Positions 1 to 10,707 of a stretch of 64,000 nucleotides of DNA are shown here, one piece after another. Every line of letters starts with the position of its first letter. Within the stretch, counting starts at the first letter, position 1. Below the pieces are notes generated by a model. That model searched no databases. It was given only the letters and a program-made list of their open reading frames with translations, and was not told where the DNA came from. The stretch lies in contig CAJFCV020000004.1 in assembly GCA_904066235.2 (NCBI GenBank), positions 3,968,001 through 4,032,000 on the forward strand. The letters run 5' to 3'. The stretch is from Bursaphelenchus xylophilus (lineage: Eukaryota > Nematoda > Chromadorea > Rhabditida > Aphelenchoididae). The position numbers and the translations under genes were made by a program.

Positions 1-3000
1 AAAAGTATTATATTTCTTGAGTCATCAAAAATTTCATTTTCATGCCTATTTTTGAATCCTTGCTCTTCAATGTTTCCGTATTCGTAGCAGAGCCTCTCCA
101 TAGCAGGCTGACCCCCAAACAGCTCCCGAAACAGTTATACTTATAGTTTGCCCCACTGTATATACTCCCCACTTTCCACGGCTCGTTTACGTACAGATAC
201 ATTGCAGCTGATCCCTCGCTCTTTTTTCACAAATCCTGTGAACAATATGTAGATCACATAGATCTCTTCTACTCTCACATTGAGAGCCGAACGGGAGATT
301 AGCGAGAGTGCAGTGGCTCGCCAGCGTTCATAAAAAAAAGAATTTACGGCGGTTACTTCCGAAAGCGACGTATCGATCCGATTTTTTGTTGTGCCGATGT
401 CATCCTGGCTAGCTGGGAATTGCAGGCATGCAGATAGGCGCTGAGGGCTTGTGTATCTGCTAATTGGCTAATTTCAGCTCATAAGATTGGATTTTTTTCG
501 GGTAAATCATCAAGTCTTGTCTAGTGTAACATCACTCATGTTGATGATGTCAGAAGAGCAAATTTCTGATAGGATTGCCATCAAATTTTTTTCTGAAGGC
601 TCTTTGAACCCCCTTCTTCACCTGTAACCCCATCCATCCCTCGAAACTTTTGTTTCGCTTCCATTAGCGGCGCTCTAATAAGCCGGCTCCTCATGTGTAA
701 TATCCAGCGCGTTGTTGGTGGTCACAGCGCGCCGAAACCTCATCGCCGCGATCCATAATTTTCGACTGGACTTTTCTCCCTCCATATGCCCTCTGGCGGT
801 TCGAGTGAAGGTCATTGCGAAATGCGGGGGATTCGAACGTCGCGTGCCCTCAGGGCTTTCACGTTGGTCGGGGTTGTGATCATGTGATAGTGGTTGGGTA
901 ATCTGATCGAGGATTAAAGGCGGAGGTTTCAGGGATCTTCTGGAGAAGTCTATCTTGGGGGAGTTTTAGCTTTGATCATATTATACTAGACATCTGCTGA
1001 CATCAAGTATAATATGTGATGTTCTTGTAGATAAATTAATTTTGCTCTTTTGCCCTCGCTTTCAAACAGCACTTTCTTTCTTTCCAGCTCATTTAGCAAC
1101 AAAATTCAGCATCAATATTTACAGAGTCATTAGATCCCCTCTTTCTTTTTCCAGTCCATAAACTTGTCGCTTGTGTAATCTCTAATACGATTGTACGATT
1201 TTTTGATTATACACAACTGGTTTTGAGGCTGTTTTCTAATGCCTCTCTGATGATGGTCAGTTGAGGGAGGGCTGTGACTACGAAACGAACCTGTTGATTA
1301 TATTATTTCACTCCATTTTGAGGATGATTTTGGATATTTTAGTCTTAAAAAAAGATGTGCGATACATATTTTCTATAGTTGCGTAAGGCTTCAAAAACAA
1401 TTTTATAAAGCTTCAGTTGTCCCTACAATGCAACTCCCAGTTCAATCTTCTTTTTTGTACGGTGTCTTCATATAAAATTTGATATTGCACTAGACCACCT
1501 CGCATGTCAGATCTCCAATTTTAAATCCTCCGCTATCCTATGCAAATTTCAATTTCTCAGAAGCCCTGTCCCTGTAAACGTTGCTACCTTCACCCCGCTT
1601 CCCTTACCTCATCTAATTACCCGGATTGAATTCATTTCCCTCAGATCTGACCTGTTTTCGTTTTTGTTCGAATAATCGAATAAATAATTTTCCATTAGAA
1701 TCCTTTCCCTTTCCGGTTTCCAGAATCCCCCACCACCAATTTCTTCTGGGGATTTGAATTCGAGGGATTTCAGAGGATCAAATAAAAAACGAAGTTTCCG
1801 ATCTGAGGTTGTAGATCCGGCGATTAAGAAAGTAAAAAACGGAGGGGTTTCTTGTGCGGATCAGTGGGAAACTTCGGAAGTTCCGGTGGGGTGGAGTGAA
1901 AGTTCAAAGGAGGTTTGGGTTGTAAGCGGAAGGGATTAGTTTTGTAAACGTCTGGAATGGGTAATAGTCATCGGAAAGGGGTTTGAGGTGGGTTACAAAC
2001 TGTTGGGAAATGTAGATAAGTAATAGAAAAAAATGAATCGGAGATCTTTTGTATGCACCATGATTTTTAGTAGACAAAGGTTGGCGAAAATTCGAATTTT
2101 GGCACGAAAAGTTTCACAATTATTTGTACCCTAAAGGGTAATGTTTCCACAAAAAATCAATTTTTTCCGCACGAAACTAGCAAAGTTATGATCGAAAACT
2201 GTTTTTCTCGCTCTCCACGTTTATCGTACTCTCTTGGCGGTATAATATCTCAGCGGCGCTTGCAAAGCGCAAGCTAAAACTTTCAGGAATTGAGATTTAC
2301 TTCATGACGGACGTCTGTGCAAAATTTGAAGAAAATCTGAACGTCGCACTTGGGGTACTTCCTTTGTAAATTCAGAACTTTCTTGGTTTTCGGCGGCCTA
2401 AAAATCAGTCATCCAACATCCTAACCTCAGCTTCAGAAAATTTTTATTTGTGGCGCAATTTGCGGACTACCCTGGCAAACTTTTCTTGCCCTACCTGAAA
2501 TTAAAATTTTGTGGTCAATAACCAAGACGTGAGACGTGTGATTTGCGACCTTCCCCAATTGTAGGATTGATCCCAAACAACTTATATTCAGGCGGTTTCT
2601 AAAAACAGCATTTTGAAAGCACTTTTTTTCTCTTCTTCAACCATTTGAAACTATCATCGCCTTCAAAAAGTCGTTTACCGAACCCCAAATTCCTTGTAAC
2701 TCCAAGACAAACAAGCGTCGTCATCGCCATTCTTCTCCACCCTCACCTTTCCCCCCATTTCCCAAATTTGTCAAACCCCATAAATCGCTATATGTAATGG
2801 TTACCTTGACATGTGCTAATGGCTAATTCTGAGGAGGATTCAAACAAAGATTCAGGATCTCCTTCGTCTTTTTTCCCCTTCAGATTCCTCTCGACGATTC
2901 TGAAGGGCGCTCCGCGAGGAATCTGAAGGCTAGACACGTTCGGCGTTCCTCTGTTTGTTGATGCCGAAGACGGAAGAAAAGTGCTTGTGGAGCTGCTGAA

Positions 3001-4168
3001 GGAAGTTCAATGAGTTGAATTTGGGTTCAGCTTGGATGATGGGATTGTTTTAGATGGAGTTTTGGGGACCTCATGAATAACGTAACTTCAATTTTTTGTG
3101 AAAATGTAATCTTCTTATGTCTTCTAATACTATGTAGGTTTGAGTATTCTATGTTGTGATGGTAGCTTCAGAAAATTGCAAAATTAGGGTCTAGTTTGAA
3201 CTAAAATTGATGACAAATGGTCGACTGCATACCATAAAATAATTGTAAAATTTTAATCTATTCTAAACTTTAAAAATTGATTTTGGCGTCAAAAAAACCT
3301 TATAGGACATCATCACTAGGCCTTGGATAACACCTTGTCTTGATTTTCATAGATTTTAGACATCAAAATTACACCTCATTGGCCATCACCTATCTGATGA
3401 CAAGTATAAGTTTATTTCCCTATTTTTCTCTCTCTCTCTAGTCATCTTCAAGCATTCGTATTTTTATAACAAACCCCACGTAGACCCCTCGCTCATCACT
3501 CATCTCACTGATTATCATCCAGTTATTGCGTAAGTTGTTATTGTCCATCCCCAAACTCTGATCCCCGTTGTTAACGTGATTCCCCATCCCAAACATTTTA
3601 CTTTTTTTTGGAAAATGAAAGTAATCGTCATCCCCTTCAGCGCCTTTTTTGCCCACCCCCAGGTATTTTTCGTCCGAATCCCCGTTTACTTTTTATTGAA
3701 TTGACGGTGATTTCACGCTGATCAAAAAGTTAAAAAGTGTTCCTGGTAATCTCTGGAAGGGAAGGATTTATTTATAAGCTTAGAATATGAGCTTAGCATG
3801 CTTTGAAACTTTAGACTCGTATCGTCATCACTGCACTCGTTTTTTAAAATTTTTTGTGTAAGTGGTTTAAGTGTAATATTCTGATGGTACGCAAGTTTCT
3901 AGGCAATTTTGATAGGCTCTAACTGCTATCAGATCCCCTATGAATGCCCTGCCTTTACAATATTTGAATATCTACATTTTAAAATACGTTTTTCATCAAT
4001 TTTATATGATACTACCTATCAACTTCGACCTTTTTTCATTTTACCCACGCGTTTGTATAATCCTTAATTTCGTTCGCAATGATCAGTTAAAATATAAACC
4101 ACAATTTTTCAGCTTACAATTTGCCTTTCCTCGCTCAACGTATCTCAGCTCAAGTCGTCAGAAAAAAG
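1..4168. other. non-coding stretch, no gene recognised
   Basis: I see no open frame here with convincing splice sites or family resemblance. A CT-rich run lies near 3421-3440. A minus-strand frame ending near 3438 is acidic and short and could be a 3' exon, but I found no partner exons. A degenerate Tc5-like miniature element lies at about 2073-2366. The stretch ends at the likely trans-splice acceptor of the next gene (AG at about 4111-4112). Confidence 0.5.
2073..2366. repeat. degenerate Tc5-like miniature element
   Basis: The right end carries the family terminus (CGTCGCACTTGGGGTACTTC, then a degraded CCTTTG at 2366) followed by TAA. The interior shares long similarity with the complete copy at 58826-59274, including the segments around the AAAAAATCAA run and the AAAGCGCAAGCTAAAACTTT block. 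The left end is truncated, so the left boundary is approximate. Confidence 0.6.
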
Positions 4169-6825
4169 ATGTGCAATCTCCAGAGCTCGGTCCCAATCGC
4201 CAAATCTCGCAGTATCCCTGCCAAAGCCCCACTGCCAGTGGACGGAATCCCCGGGAACACCATCTCCAATGTTAAGAGTGATGATGGTATGTCTACATGT
4301 TGTATAAGTTGTATATTCAAAGAATTATGAGTTTTAGAGCAAAATTTTAATATTTATACGAGGGATTTCAGATTTTTTAATGCAAAATGAATGATTTTTT
4401 AGGAAAGACGGTAGCTACTGCCGCATTAATGCGTGTGTCCCATAATATGGCCTACTTCTCGTTGATCCACGTGGATTCTGTGATCGCTCAGAAGGCCGTC
4501 ACGGTGTCCACCCCTGAGGATGACCCACTAAACTTGAAATTGGGCGAAATCTACGTAAGAAACTTGAATTTTGAATCTTTTAGCGACTTTAGAAAACAGT
4601 AACACTTGTAATAGTTATACCAATGGTAGTGAAATTAATTCTGCAAATCTTTTTCAGGACAATCTCCCCTTCCGTCATCACTATCCCATCTACATCCAAG
4701 TGCATCACAACAATCCCGAGAGACTGGTCCTCGAACATCTCTTGGACAACTTGGCCGAGACCGTGTTGGGCCGCAACAACCTGGAGCTCAAGAAGAACGT
4801 CACCATCGACCTGCTCGACTCGGATGGCGATGCCCATTTCCGGGATCGTCTCGGCTTCTTCGTCACCGATCGTCAGCAATTCGTACAACTGACTGTGGCC
4901 GCGGCCGAGGCCGGCAAAGTGCTGAAGAAGAGCTCAGGTGAGGAGGGAAATGGGGATAAGATGATGACATGGGCATGGCAAGGGGAGATCAGATTTTATT
5001 TTGTGGAAAAAATTGGGAAAAATCGGAAAAATGATGATTTTGGACATGGGGAGCAATTTTTATTCAAAAAGAGATTGCTGAATGCGCGATAGACAGATTT
5101 TGCTCAAATTTTGCCCATTGGCCGTGTTACCCAGACCTATGATTATATGAAAATTTTAGTTCCCATATCCTCAGGGTGCCAGAGATACGATGTAGATTCC
5201 AAAACCCGATTTTTGGCCAAATCCGACCGAAAAATGTCGGTGATTTCTGCAAAACGCAGATTAAAAATTCGCCCAATCTTTTTCTAAATATTATTCAACC
5301 TTTTTGTTAACGTTTTCGACTTCCTACAATGCTATTTTTAGACTTTTCAACGCAAAATAAGGGTATGAATGACTAATACCCTTATTTTGATCGGACTTTG
5401 CCCTCAAATCCCCGCTCCCCTTGCGCAACATGCACTTTACTCCCAATCCGAGTGGTATTACTAAAATGACCACAATCCCCACTGCCTTTCGAACCGGTTT
5501 TATTACTTTTTTGGGGACGGAAATCACAACGGACATTACTTTTTAGGGGAATTGCGTCAATCAACGATAATTTTATGTTTTCTTGGGCGTTTTACCAAAA
5601 TCACTCGCGCAGGGAGTGTAAAAATATTTGGAAAATCGAACACTTTGTGAACTCTGATTAGGGTAACAGGAAATTGTTCGAAAAAATAAGATTTTGTAGG
5701 GGAAAGAACGTAAAATTTTAAAAGTTTAAGGGTAAATAAGGTAAATCAATGTGTCCAAAATAATAATAATTTATCATTCTCCACAAAAATTACAAAAAGC
5801 ATGAAGAAGTCATCAAAAATTATATTACACTTGACATTTCTTCCTTTTTTTCCCTAAAATCATAATTTTTCAGATTACAAGGTCGAAAAGTTCCGCGCAA
5901 CCGAATTCCAAGACCTCGTGGACTTTGATAACACCCTCTCAACCCAAACCCGCGACGAATTCCTCGAGGCTTTGACCAAAAAAGTCCAAGTTTTTGTGGT
6001 GAAGCCGGCCAAACAAGTTGTGATTGACGAGGACGAAAAGAAACCCCTCGCCTTGGCTGGATACGCCTTTGTTCATGGCGACAGGATCCTCAGTTTGTAT
6101 GCTGACAACGATGAGATCGCTCAGACCTTGTTATCGGGAATTGTAGAGGCCACAAAGGCCAAACAAGTGAGTTTTCCGAATTTTTTGGAGAAAAATGACG
6201 AAAAATACAGACGATTTAACAATCCGTTTTAAAAATCTAAAGTAAAAAAATTTCACTTCTCTCGGCAAAATTTTCAAAATGGCAGATGAAAATACAAAAA
6301 TTTTTTTCAATAATAGCAAGGTTCCCCATACGCGCCCCTTCCCACACCCCATTTTAGAGTCTGGTCTCTTTCGCTCCGCTTTTACAGCCGTGCAGGGATG
6401 GCCGAGTGGTTAAGGCGGTGGACTTAAGTTCCCCTGGGCGTCAGCCCGCGTGGGTTCGAACCCCACTCCCTGCAACTCACTTTTTCAAAGTTTTGAAAGA
6501 ATTTTTGAGTAAAAAAGTCATTGTAAATACAACAATATCATACAGTAAGATTCTCTTTTATCTCAAAAATTTCTTTGACATTGTTTTAAGAACTTTTTTT
6601 TAGCCAAAAAATCAAAATTTTTGAGAAAAAAACAGCAATTTTGGCCTAAAATAAGATAACTTGTTTCAGTTCACGCTGGCCACTTCAACTTCCCACTGGA
6701 GACAGCTGGCCGCTCTCCCCAACACCCAATCTCGCCCCATCTACCGTCGTCACACTCGCGCAGTGCCCGCCAACGTGAAATGGGACCGGATTTTCGCGTT
6801 TAACGTCGGAATCAACCTTTTCTAA
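4169..6825 (+). CDS. DUF1248-like (GNAT-like) nematode protein
   Basis: Five exons join in phase: 4169-4286, 4403-4554, 4658-4937, 5874-6166 and 6670-6825, giving 332 residues. The start is the first ATG after a strong acceptor (TTTTTCAG at about 4105-4112), which is probably a spliced-leader site. The protein has an N-terminal leader of about 40 residues, then an alpha/beta region. The C-terminal block RRHTRAVPANVKW...NVGINLF near residues 300-332 resembles, from memory, the nematode families grouped as DUF1248 with a GNAT-like acetyltransferase fold. No catalytic role can be read from the sequence. No transmembrane segment or signal peptide is obvious. Codon use in exon 3 is strongly biased to C-ending codons, suggesting good expression. 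A canonical AATAAA lies at 7013-7018. The last intron holds a tRNA-Leu gene on the same strand. The gene model is firm; the family name is tentative. Confidence 0.75.
6392..6474 (+). tRNA. tRNA-Leu (anticodon UAA)
   Basis: The 83-base sequence folds as a class II tRNA. It has a 7-bp acceptor stem (GCAGGGA with TCCCTGC), discriminator A, a GCC/GGC D stem, a long variable arm with a GGGC/GCCC stem, and a perfect 5-bp T stem around TTCGAAC. The anticodon loop CTTAAGT places UAA at 34-36, with A73 as expected for leucine. The anticodon stem has one mismatch (second pair T-C), which is a little unusual. The gene lies in the final intron (6167-6669) of the DUF1248-like gene, in the same orientation, and is followed by a run of T at about 6479-6485 that can terminate Pol III. 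Confidence 0.9.
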
Positions 6826-7012
6826 ACGCCGTACCTCCACCTAATGAATCTTAATCAAAGCTCCAGACTTTTATTCCAGGAACAAATTCGAAAACAATGT
6901 CCGTCTCTCCTCTCGTATCAGCTATTTGTACATTTCCGTCTTAAAACTTCCCAAATTGTCATAAAGCGTCTCACGTGTCCGAAAAAAATTGTAACGACTT
7001 TCTTGTCCGTTT

Positions 7013-7018
7013 AATAAA
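7013..7018 (+). terminator. poly(A) signal of the DUF1248-like gene
   Basis: A canonical AATAAA hexamer lies 188 bp after the stop codon of the plus-strand gene, with a T/G-rich stretch behind it. It is the best 3'-end signal in this interval. Confidence 0.55.
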
Positions 7019-7273
7019 GTTGTTGTAATTCGTGGACAAGACAATATTACAGCTTGTTGAATATTTTAGGCACTAAATTGCCGATTTATCGGACAAAAAA
7101 TATATTGTAGTAGGCAAAAAGAATAAAAAATCGTCAAAAATATCAATAATAATACTGAAATTGATATTATTCATAAGAAAACAGAATAATTAAACAAACT
7201 TGTATTGAGATGCAAAGATCAGAGAGAATAAATAGCCAGAAACACCCATTATTTTCACCATGAACATCTAATT

Positions 7274-7656
7274 TTAGGCCACATGTTTGCTGGGAGGAGA
7301 GACCAAAATGACACTGTCGCCTCGAACAAATAACATCGGAATCTGTCGCTTCGTGGTTTTGTAGATCTCCTCGTAACTTTCTTCATCCGTCTCTGTTGTC
7401 GTTACAGTTTCTTCCACATCAGCCAAAATCATATTCAAATGTTGATCGAAAGCGTGCAACCGACCGGTCAGTTCTCGTTCGGATCGCATTTTCACAACAA
7501 CTCGTTCATTTAACGAGAGACGAATGAGGTCCAAAGGCTCTTCAACCGTGACTCCAACCTGAAAATCGGATATTGTACTTGCCAATAGATCTAAAATCCA
7601 AAAAAATCAAAATAAAACAAAATCCCCACCTGTTCAGAAGTAACAAACTGAGACAT
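7274..7656 (-). CDS. LSM3: U6 snRNA-associated Sm-like protein LSm3
   Basis: Two exons (7630-7656, then 7274-7558) encode 103 residues, the usual length of LSm3. The protein is a subunit of the LSm2-8 ring that binds the 3' end of U6 snRNA and of the LSm1-7 ring in mRNA decay. The sequence matches LSm3 across its whole length: [16 protein letters not shown] opens the Sm1 motif, then comes the long acidic loop typical of LSm3 (DVEETVTT and [10 protein letters not shown]), and Sm2 ends with [16 protein letters not shown] likely trans-splice acceptor (AG at 7686-7685) leaves a 28-base leader before the ATG. The upstream same-strand MSS4 stop is about 200 bp away, which fits the downstream position of a nematode operon. 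Identification is secure. Confidence 0.95.
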
Positions 7657-7856
7657 CGAAGAGTCTGGATGGTATGTAAATCGTCTAAAGAATGAAATTC
7701 ATATTAATCATGAATAATATAACAGATACTTCAAAGTTGTCAACAACAACTGTCAACGAAAAATAACTGAAGTCTTAGACTTATAATTACATTTATTCAC
7801 ACAATAAGACTGATAAGTGATGCATGCATGCAGATTATGACCGATATAACATTCAT

Positions 7857-8348
7857 TTATTCTTCGACTTGATGCGTGATCCGATCGAGCGAAACTAGGT
7901 ACCGTTCGCCGTCTTTTAACCCAATTGGACCTACTTCGCACTCCGAACAACACAAATATTGAATTCCTTCATGAGACCGGGTCACTCCAACATTCTCAAA
8001 GTGAAAAACGTCCTGAAATCACACTTGATGTCTAGTATAAATAAAAAACATGGTGGATCTCAAGAACCAAGACAAACGAACCTGAACAGACCACCATTGA
8101 CTCAGAGGTTCCTTCTCCGTCTTTGGATTTGCCTTTTTCTGAGATTCCAGTGGAACGTCGACCGTATATTCACCAATAAACGTGCCCACATTCTTATCCA
8201 AAACAACACATTCACAGGTCCGGCACTTGATCCGCACACTATTCTTGCCATCGTCATTGCGTATCTGAAGAAATAAGCAACGTTATTCTAAAATTTGAGC
8301 ACTAAAAATCAAAAAACAAACGAGAAATAAACGAATTACCTTCTCCAT
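7857..8348 (-). CDS. RABIF: MSS4/RABIF homologue (Rab-binding, zinc-containing)
   Basis: Three exons (8340-8348, 8082-8264, 7857-8012) give 115 residues against about 123 in human RABIF. The protein binds Rab GTPases of the secretory pathway and acts as a weak exchange factor or holdase. Both zinc knuckles are visible: KCRTCECVV near residues 16-24, and [12 protein letters not shown] near residues 84-95. The family block [13 protein letters not shown] follows the second intron. The first exon supplies only Met-Glu-Lys, and that ATG lies inside the last long exon of the upstream Mediator-9-like frame, offset by one base. The two proteins therefore share 20 spliced nucleotides in different frames, so a dicistronic or alternatively initiated mRNA is likely. 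If exon 3 were trans-spliced directly, no ATG would precede the zinc knuckle. Confidence 0.9.
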
Positions 8349-8783
8349 CGTATTTGTTGAACTCGCCGGATTGGATTCGTTTGATGAACTCATTCTTCTT
8401 ATGCAACCGTTGTCTCAATGCTCCAATCTCTTCTATCTGACTTTCCAGGTCTTGATCGATGTCTGGGAGGTTCTCAACAGCGTTTCTGAGATTAATAAGA
8501 GAGGTGTAGATCTGAGTGACCTTGGCCTGATTGGTCGATTGAGCTCCTGATCGTTGAATCAACCTATAACAAGACAGTTCAGCTTGTAAAAAGTCAGAAT
8601 TTCTATTATGCATTCATTCCACCTAAATTTGCAAGAATAACCATGCCTAACAAAAGAAAAATCAGTCTTCTCATATTATCCATGGACTTACTGAGAAAGA
8701 AGTCCACTATAATTTTGCTCGAGGGTATCGAGGATTTCGCGGCACTTCTGAACACTGCTCTGATTGGATTCGTTGGCTGCCAT
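8254..8783 (-). CDS. small coiled-coil protein, probable Mediator subunit 9-like
   Basis: Three exons (8692-8783, 8340-8563, 8254-8264) give 108 residues ending in ...GEDTQ before a TGA at 8256-8254. The second half is helical and coiled-coil-like: LRNAVENLPDID, then IGALRQRLHKKNEFIKR. In MED9 a similar LP-x-I-D/E turn is followed by a LR-x-x-L-x-x-K helix. Mediator subunit 9 links the Mediator middle module to RNA polymerase II transcription. The resemblance is from memory, is short, and should be tested by profile search. The last exon-exon junction reads through the MSS4 start codon in another frame. The next same-strand gene upstream (ABHD10-like) stops 234 bp before this start, and LSM3 lies downstream, so the group looks like one operon. 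Confidence 0.6.
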
Positions 8784-9016
8784 CAACGAAAAATGCCAAA
8801 ATCTTCAATTTCGCCAAGGAAAATGCGAAGTAACAGAATGCCAAGAAAATTCTGGCATTGGTTGTTTTCGTGGTGGAGACATTGGAAAAAATTCAATAGG
8901 TCAGTTTTTTTGAAACGATTAGTACCTCATACAAACTATGATGTCTAATGAGTGCAGTTTTCAACAATATTTACAAGTTTTTTAAATAAATAGTTTATTT
9001 ACAGGATGTTTTAGGA

Positions 9017-10296
9017 TTAGACAGCCATAACTTGTTTTTTGGGTTCCTCAACGGTTTCATCGGTTGATTTTTTTCGCTCAACTGCTTCCATCAAGTTGTC
9101 GAGGGTCTTATGGACAATCTCTGAGTCCTAGAACAAGCATTTTGAATGTTTTAGGTTCCAAAATTACTTACATTTATAAAATGCCCGCAATTTATGAGTT
9201 CCAGACTTTTCTCCTCGGATTCCAACTTTTTTAGCAACTCAATACTACCCTTGTACGACACCAAGGGATCACGGACACCATGAACAATCCGGACTGGCTG
9301 TTGGACCGGGATTGTGACGTGCTTTCGGCACACACAGTTCTAAAATAAATTTTTTAAGATAAAAAATTGAGAATTTATAACAGATACTCGTATTTTACAA
9401 TATATTTACCTCAACAAAGTCTTCCAAATTCCCGAGACTGACTCTGATTTTCAGCTCCTTGTCAGCGGCGGGATGAAACGCTTCTTTTCCGTCGCGCAAC
9501 CGCTGAATTGTCCCAGGTCTAACCTTATCCATGTAGTCCAAAGTAACTAAAACGGCGGGAGCAAAAGCCGCCAATCCAACAATTGAACTTTCCGGGACAT
9601 CAAATGAGGCCCTGAGGGCTGCTTGAGTGCCCGCAGAGTTGGTTACCAGCAATGCTGGGGAGCTGGGATGAAGGCGTTGGCGGATGTCACGACGCCAATC
9701 ATTTATATGCCAGGGATGGGCAGGATTCCCGTAGTTGGCATAGTAGATGCTAAAAAAACGTTTTTATGACATGTATACAAAGTTATAAGCAATTGTTTTT
9801 TTGAAATTTTCAAGAGTCTGAAGTTTTTACTAAAATGATGAATGCACAGTGCAAAAATTAGAAAATCTTAATTTTTCGAAGAAAAAATCGGTGGAAAGTT
9901 TACCGTAGCTGAGTCAAAGATTACTATGTCAATCAAAAAAATGTCTAAGGGCAATAAAATTGATAATTGAGCTTCAATTTTTACATAAGATCAATATAAA
10001 TTATCATTGCACAGTGCAGTCCAAAAAATCAAAAAAAAATGCGATTTTCAAATGAAAAAATTTTTTTGGAGTGTCAAAAACAGTATCCAATAAAAGATTT
10101 TATGTTATAAATAATTCGTATATAACGTTACATTTTTCTATAAAATTTCAAAAATAAAAAAATACAAAACGATTTCCTCAACCTACTTTTCGAACACAAA
10201 TCCATTCCGTTTGGCCCAATTCCCCACATTTACAGCCAGCGGGTTATTTCTCACCGCTCCAACACCATGACAAAAGAGAACTCGGAACCCGGTCAT
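9017..10296 (-). CDS. alpha/beta-hydrolase, ABHD10-like
   Basis: Four exons (10187-10296, 9410-9749, 9172-9339, 9017-9127) give at least 242 residues. The oxyanion-hole strand (LFCHGVGA) lies near the start. Tryptophan-rich NDWRRDIRQRL precedes the nucleophile elbow TNSAGTQ, where Ser replaces the usual GxSxG context with N-S-A-G. The acid (HGVRDPLVS) and the histidine (NCGHFIND) follow in order. The order and spacing resemble ABHD10, a mitochondrial thioesterase/esterase, rather than lipases. The start is uncertain. The first in-frame ATG is used here, but an open frame continues upstream to an AG near 10351 (RRPIRVELQL), and a separate ATG at 10461-10459 opens a frame that I could not splice in phase. 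A spliced-leader site at that AG is the simplest reading. The intron 9750-10186 carries two TGCACAGTGCA palindromes. Confidence 0.8.
9845..10020. repeat. two TGCACAGTGCA palindromes in an ABHD10 intron
   Basis: Copies of the palindrome occur near 9851 and 10007 inside the second-largest intron of this group. The same 11-base palindrome, with a variable central base, recurs in the miniature elements at 32610 and 38064 and in the large GT92 intron. This intron may hold a decayed relative of those elements. Confidence 0.5.
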
Positions 10297-10707
10297 TTCT
10301 CGAATTCTGCCGTCGATCAGCTGAAGTTCAACGCGAATTGGGCGCCTCCGACTCTACGAATGGATATTTGAAGGGAGAAAAAGAGGGGTTCACATCTCCA
10401 GGAACCCATGAAAATCGAAGGATCCAGTTCGGCGACTGTGTTTTGTGTCATCCAGAGGATGAGAAATGGCGTGATTTTGCAAAAAAATCTTTAATGAAAA
10501 AAGTTGCAGCAAGTATAGAAACAATTTTTTGATCTCACTATGACCTCATATATGTCATGTATATCTCGTTTATTTCCGAAAAAACCCTTATAACAGCGTT
10601 AGCAACAAAAATTGTAAGATTCTTTTGATCTCTGAGATGCTTTTGTAAATAATCTCCGCACCTTTTGAATAGGAAACAATCAAGATTCAGGACCGTATGT
10701 ACAGAAG

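Noticed and set aside
822..860. GTTCGAATCCC on the minus strand, a possible tRNA T arm
   Set aside because: The T stem does not pair and no D arm or acceptor stem lies at the right distance.
3421..3440. CT dinucleotide run as a regulatory tract
   Set aside because: Short simple repeat with no gene close by.
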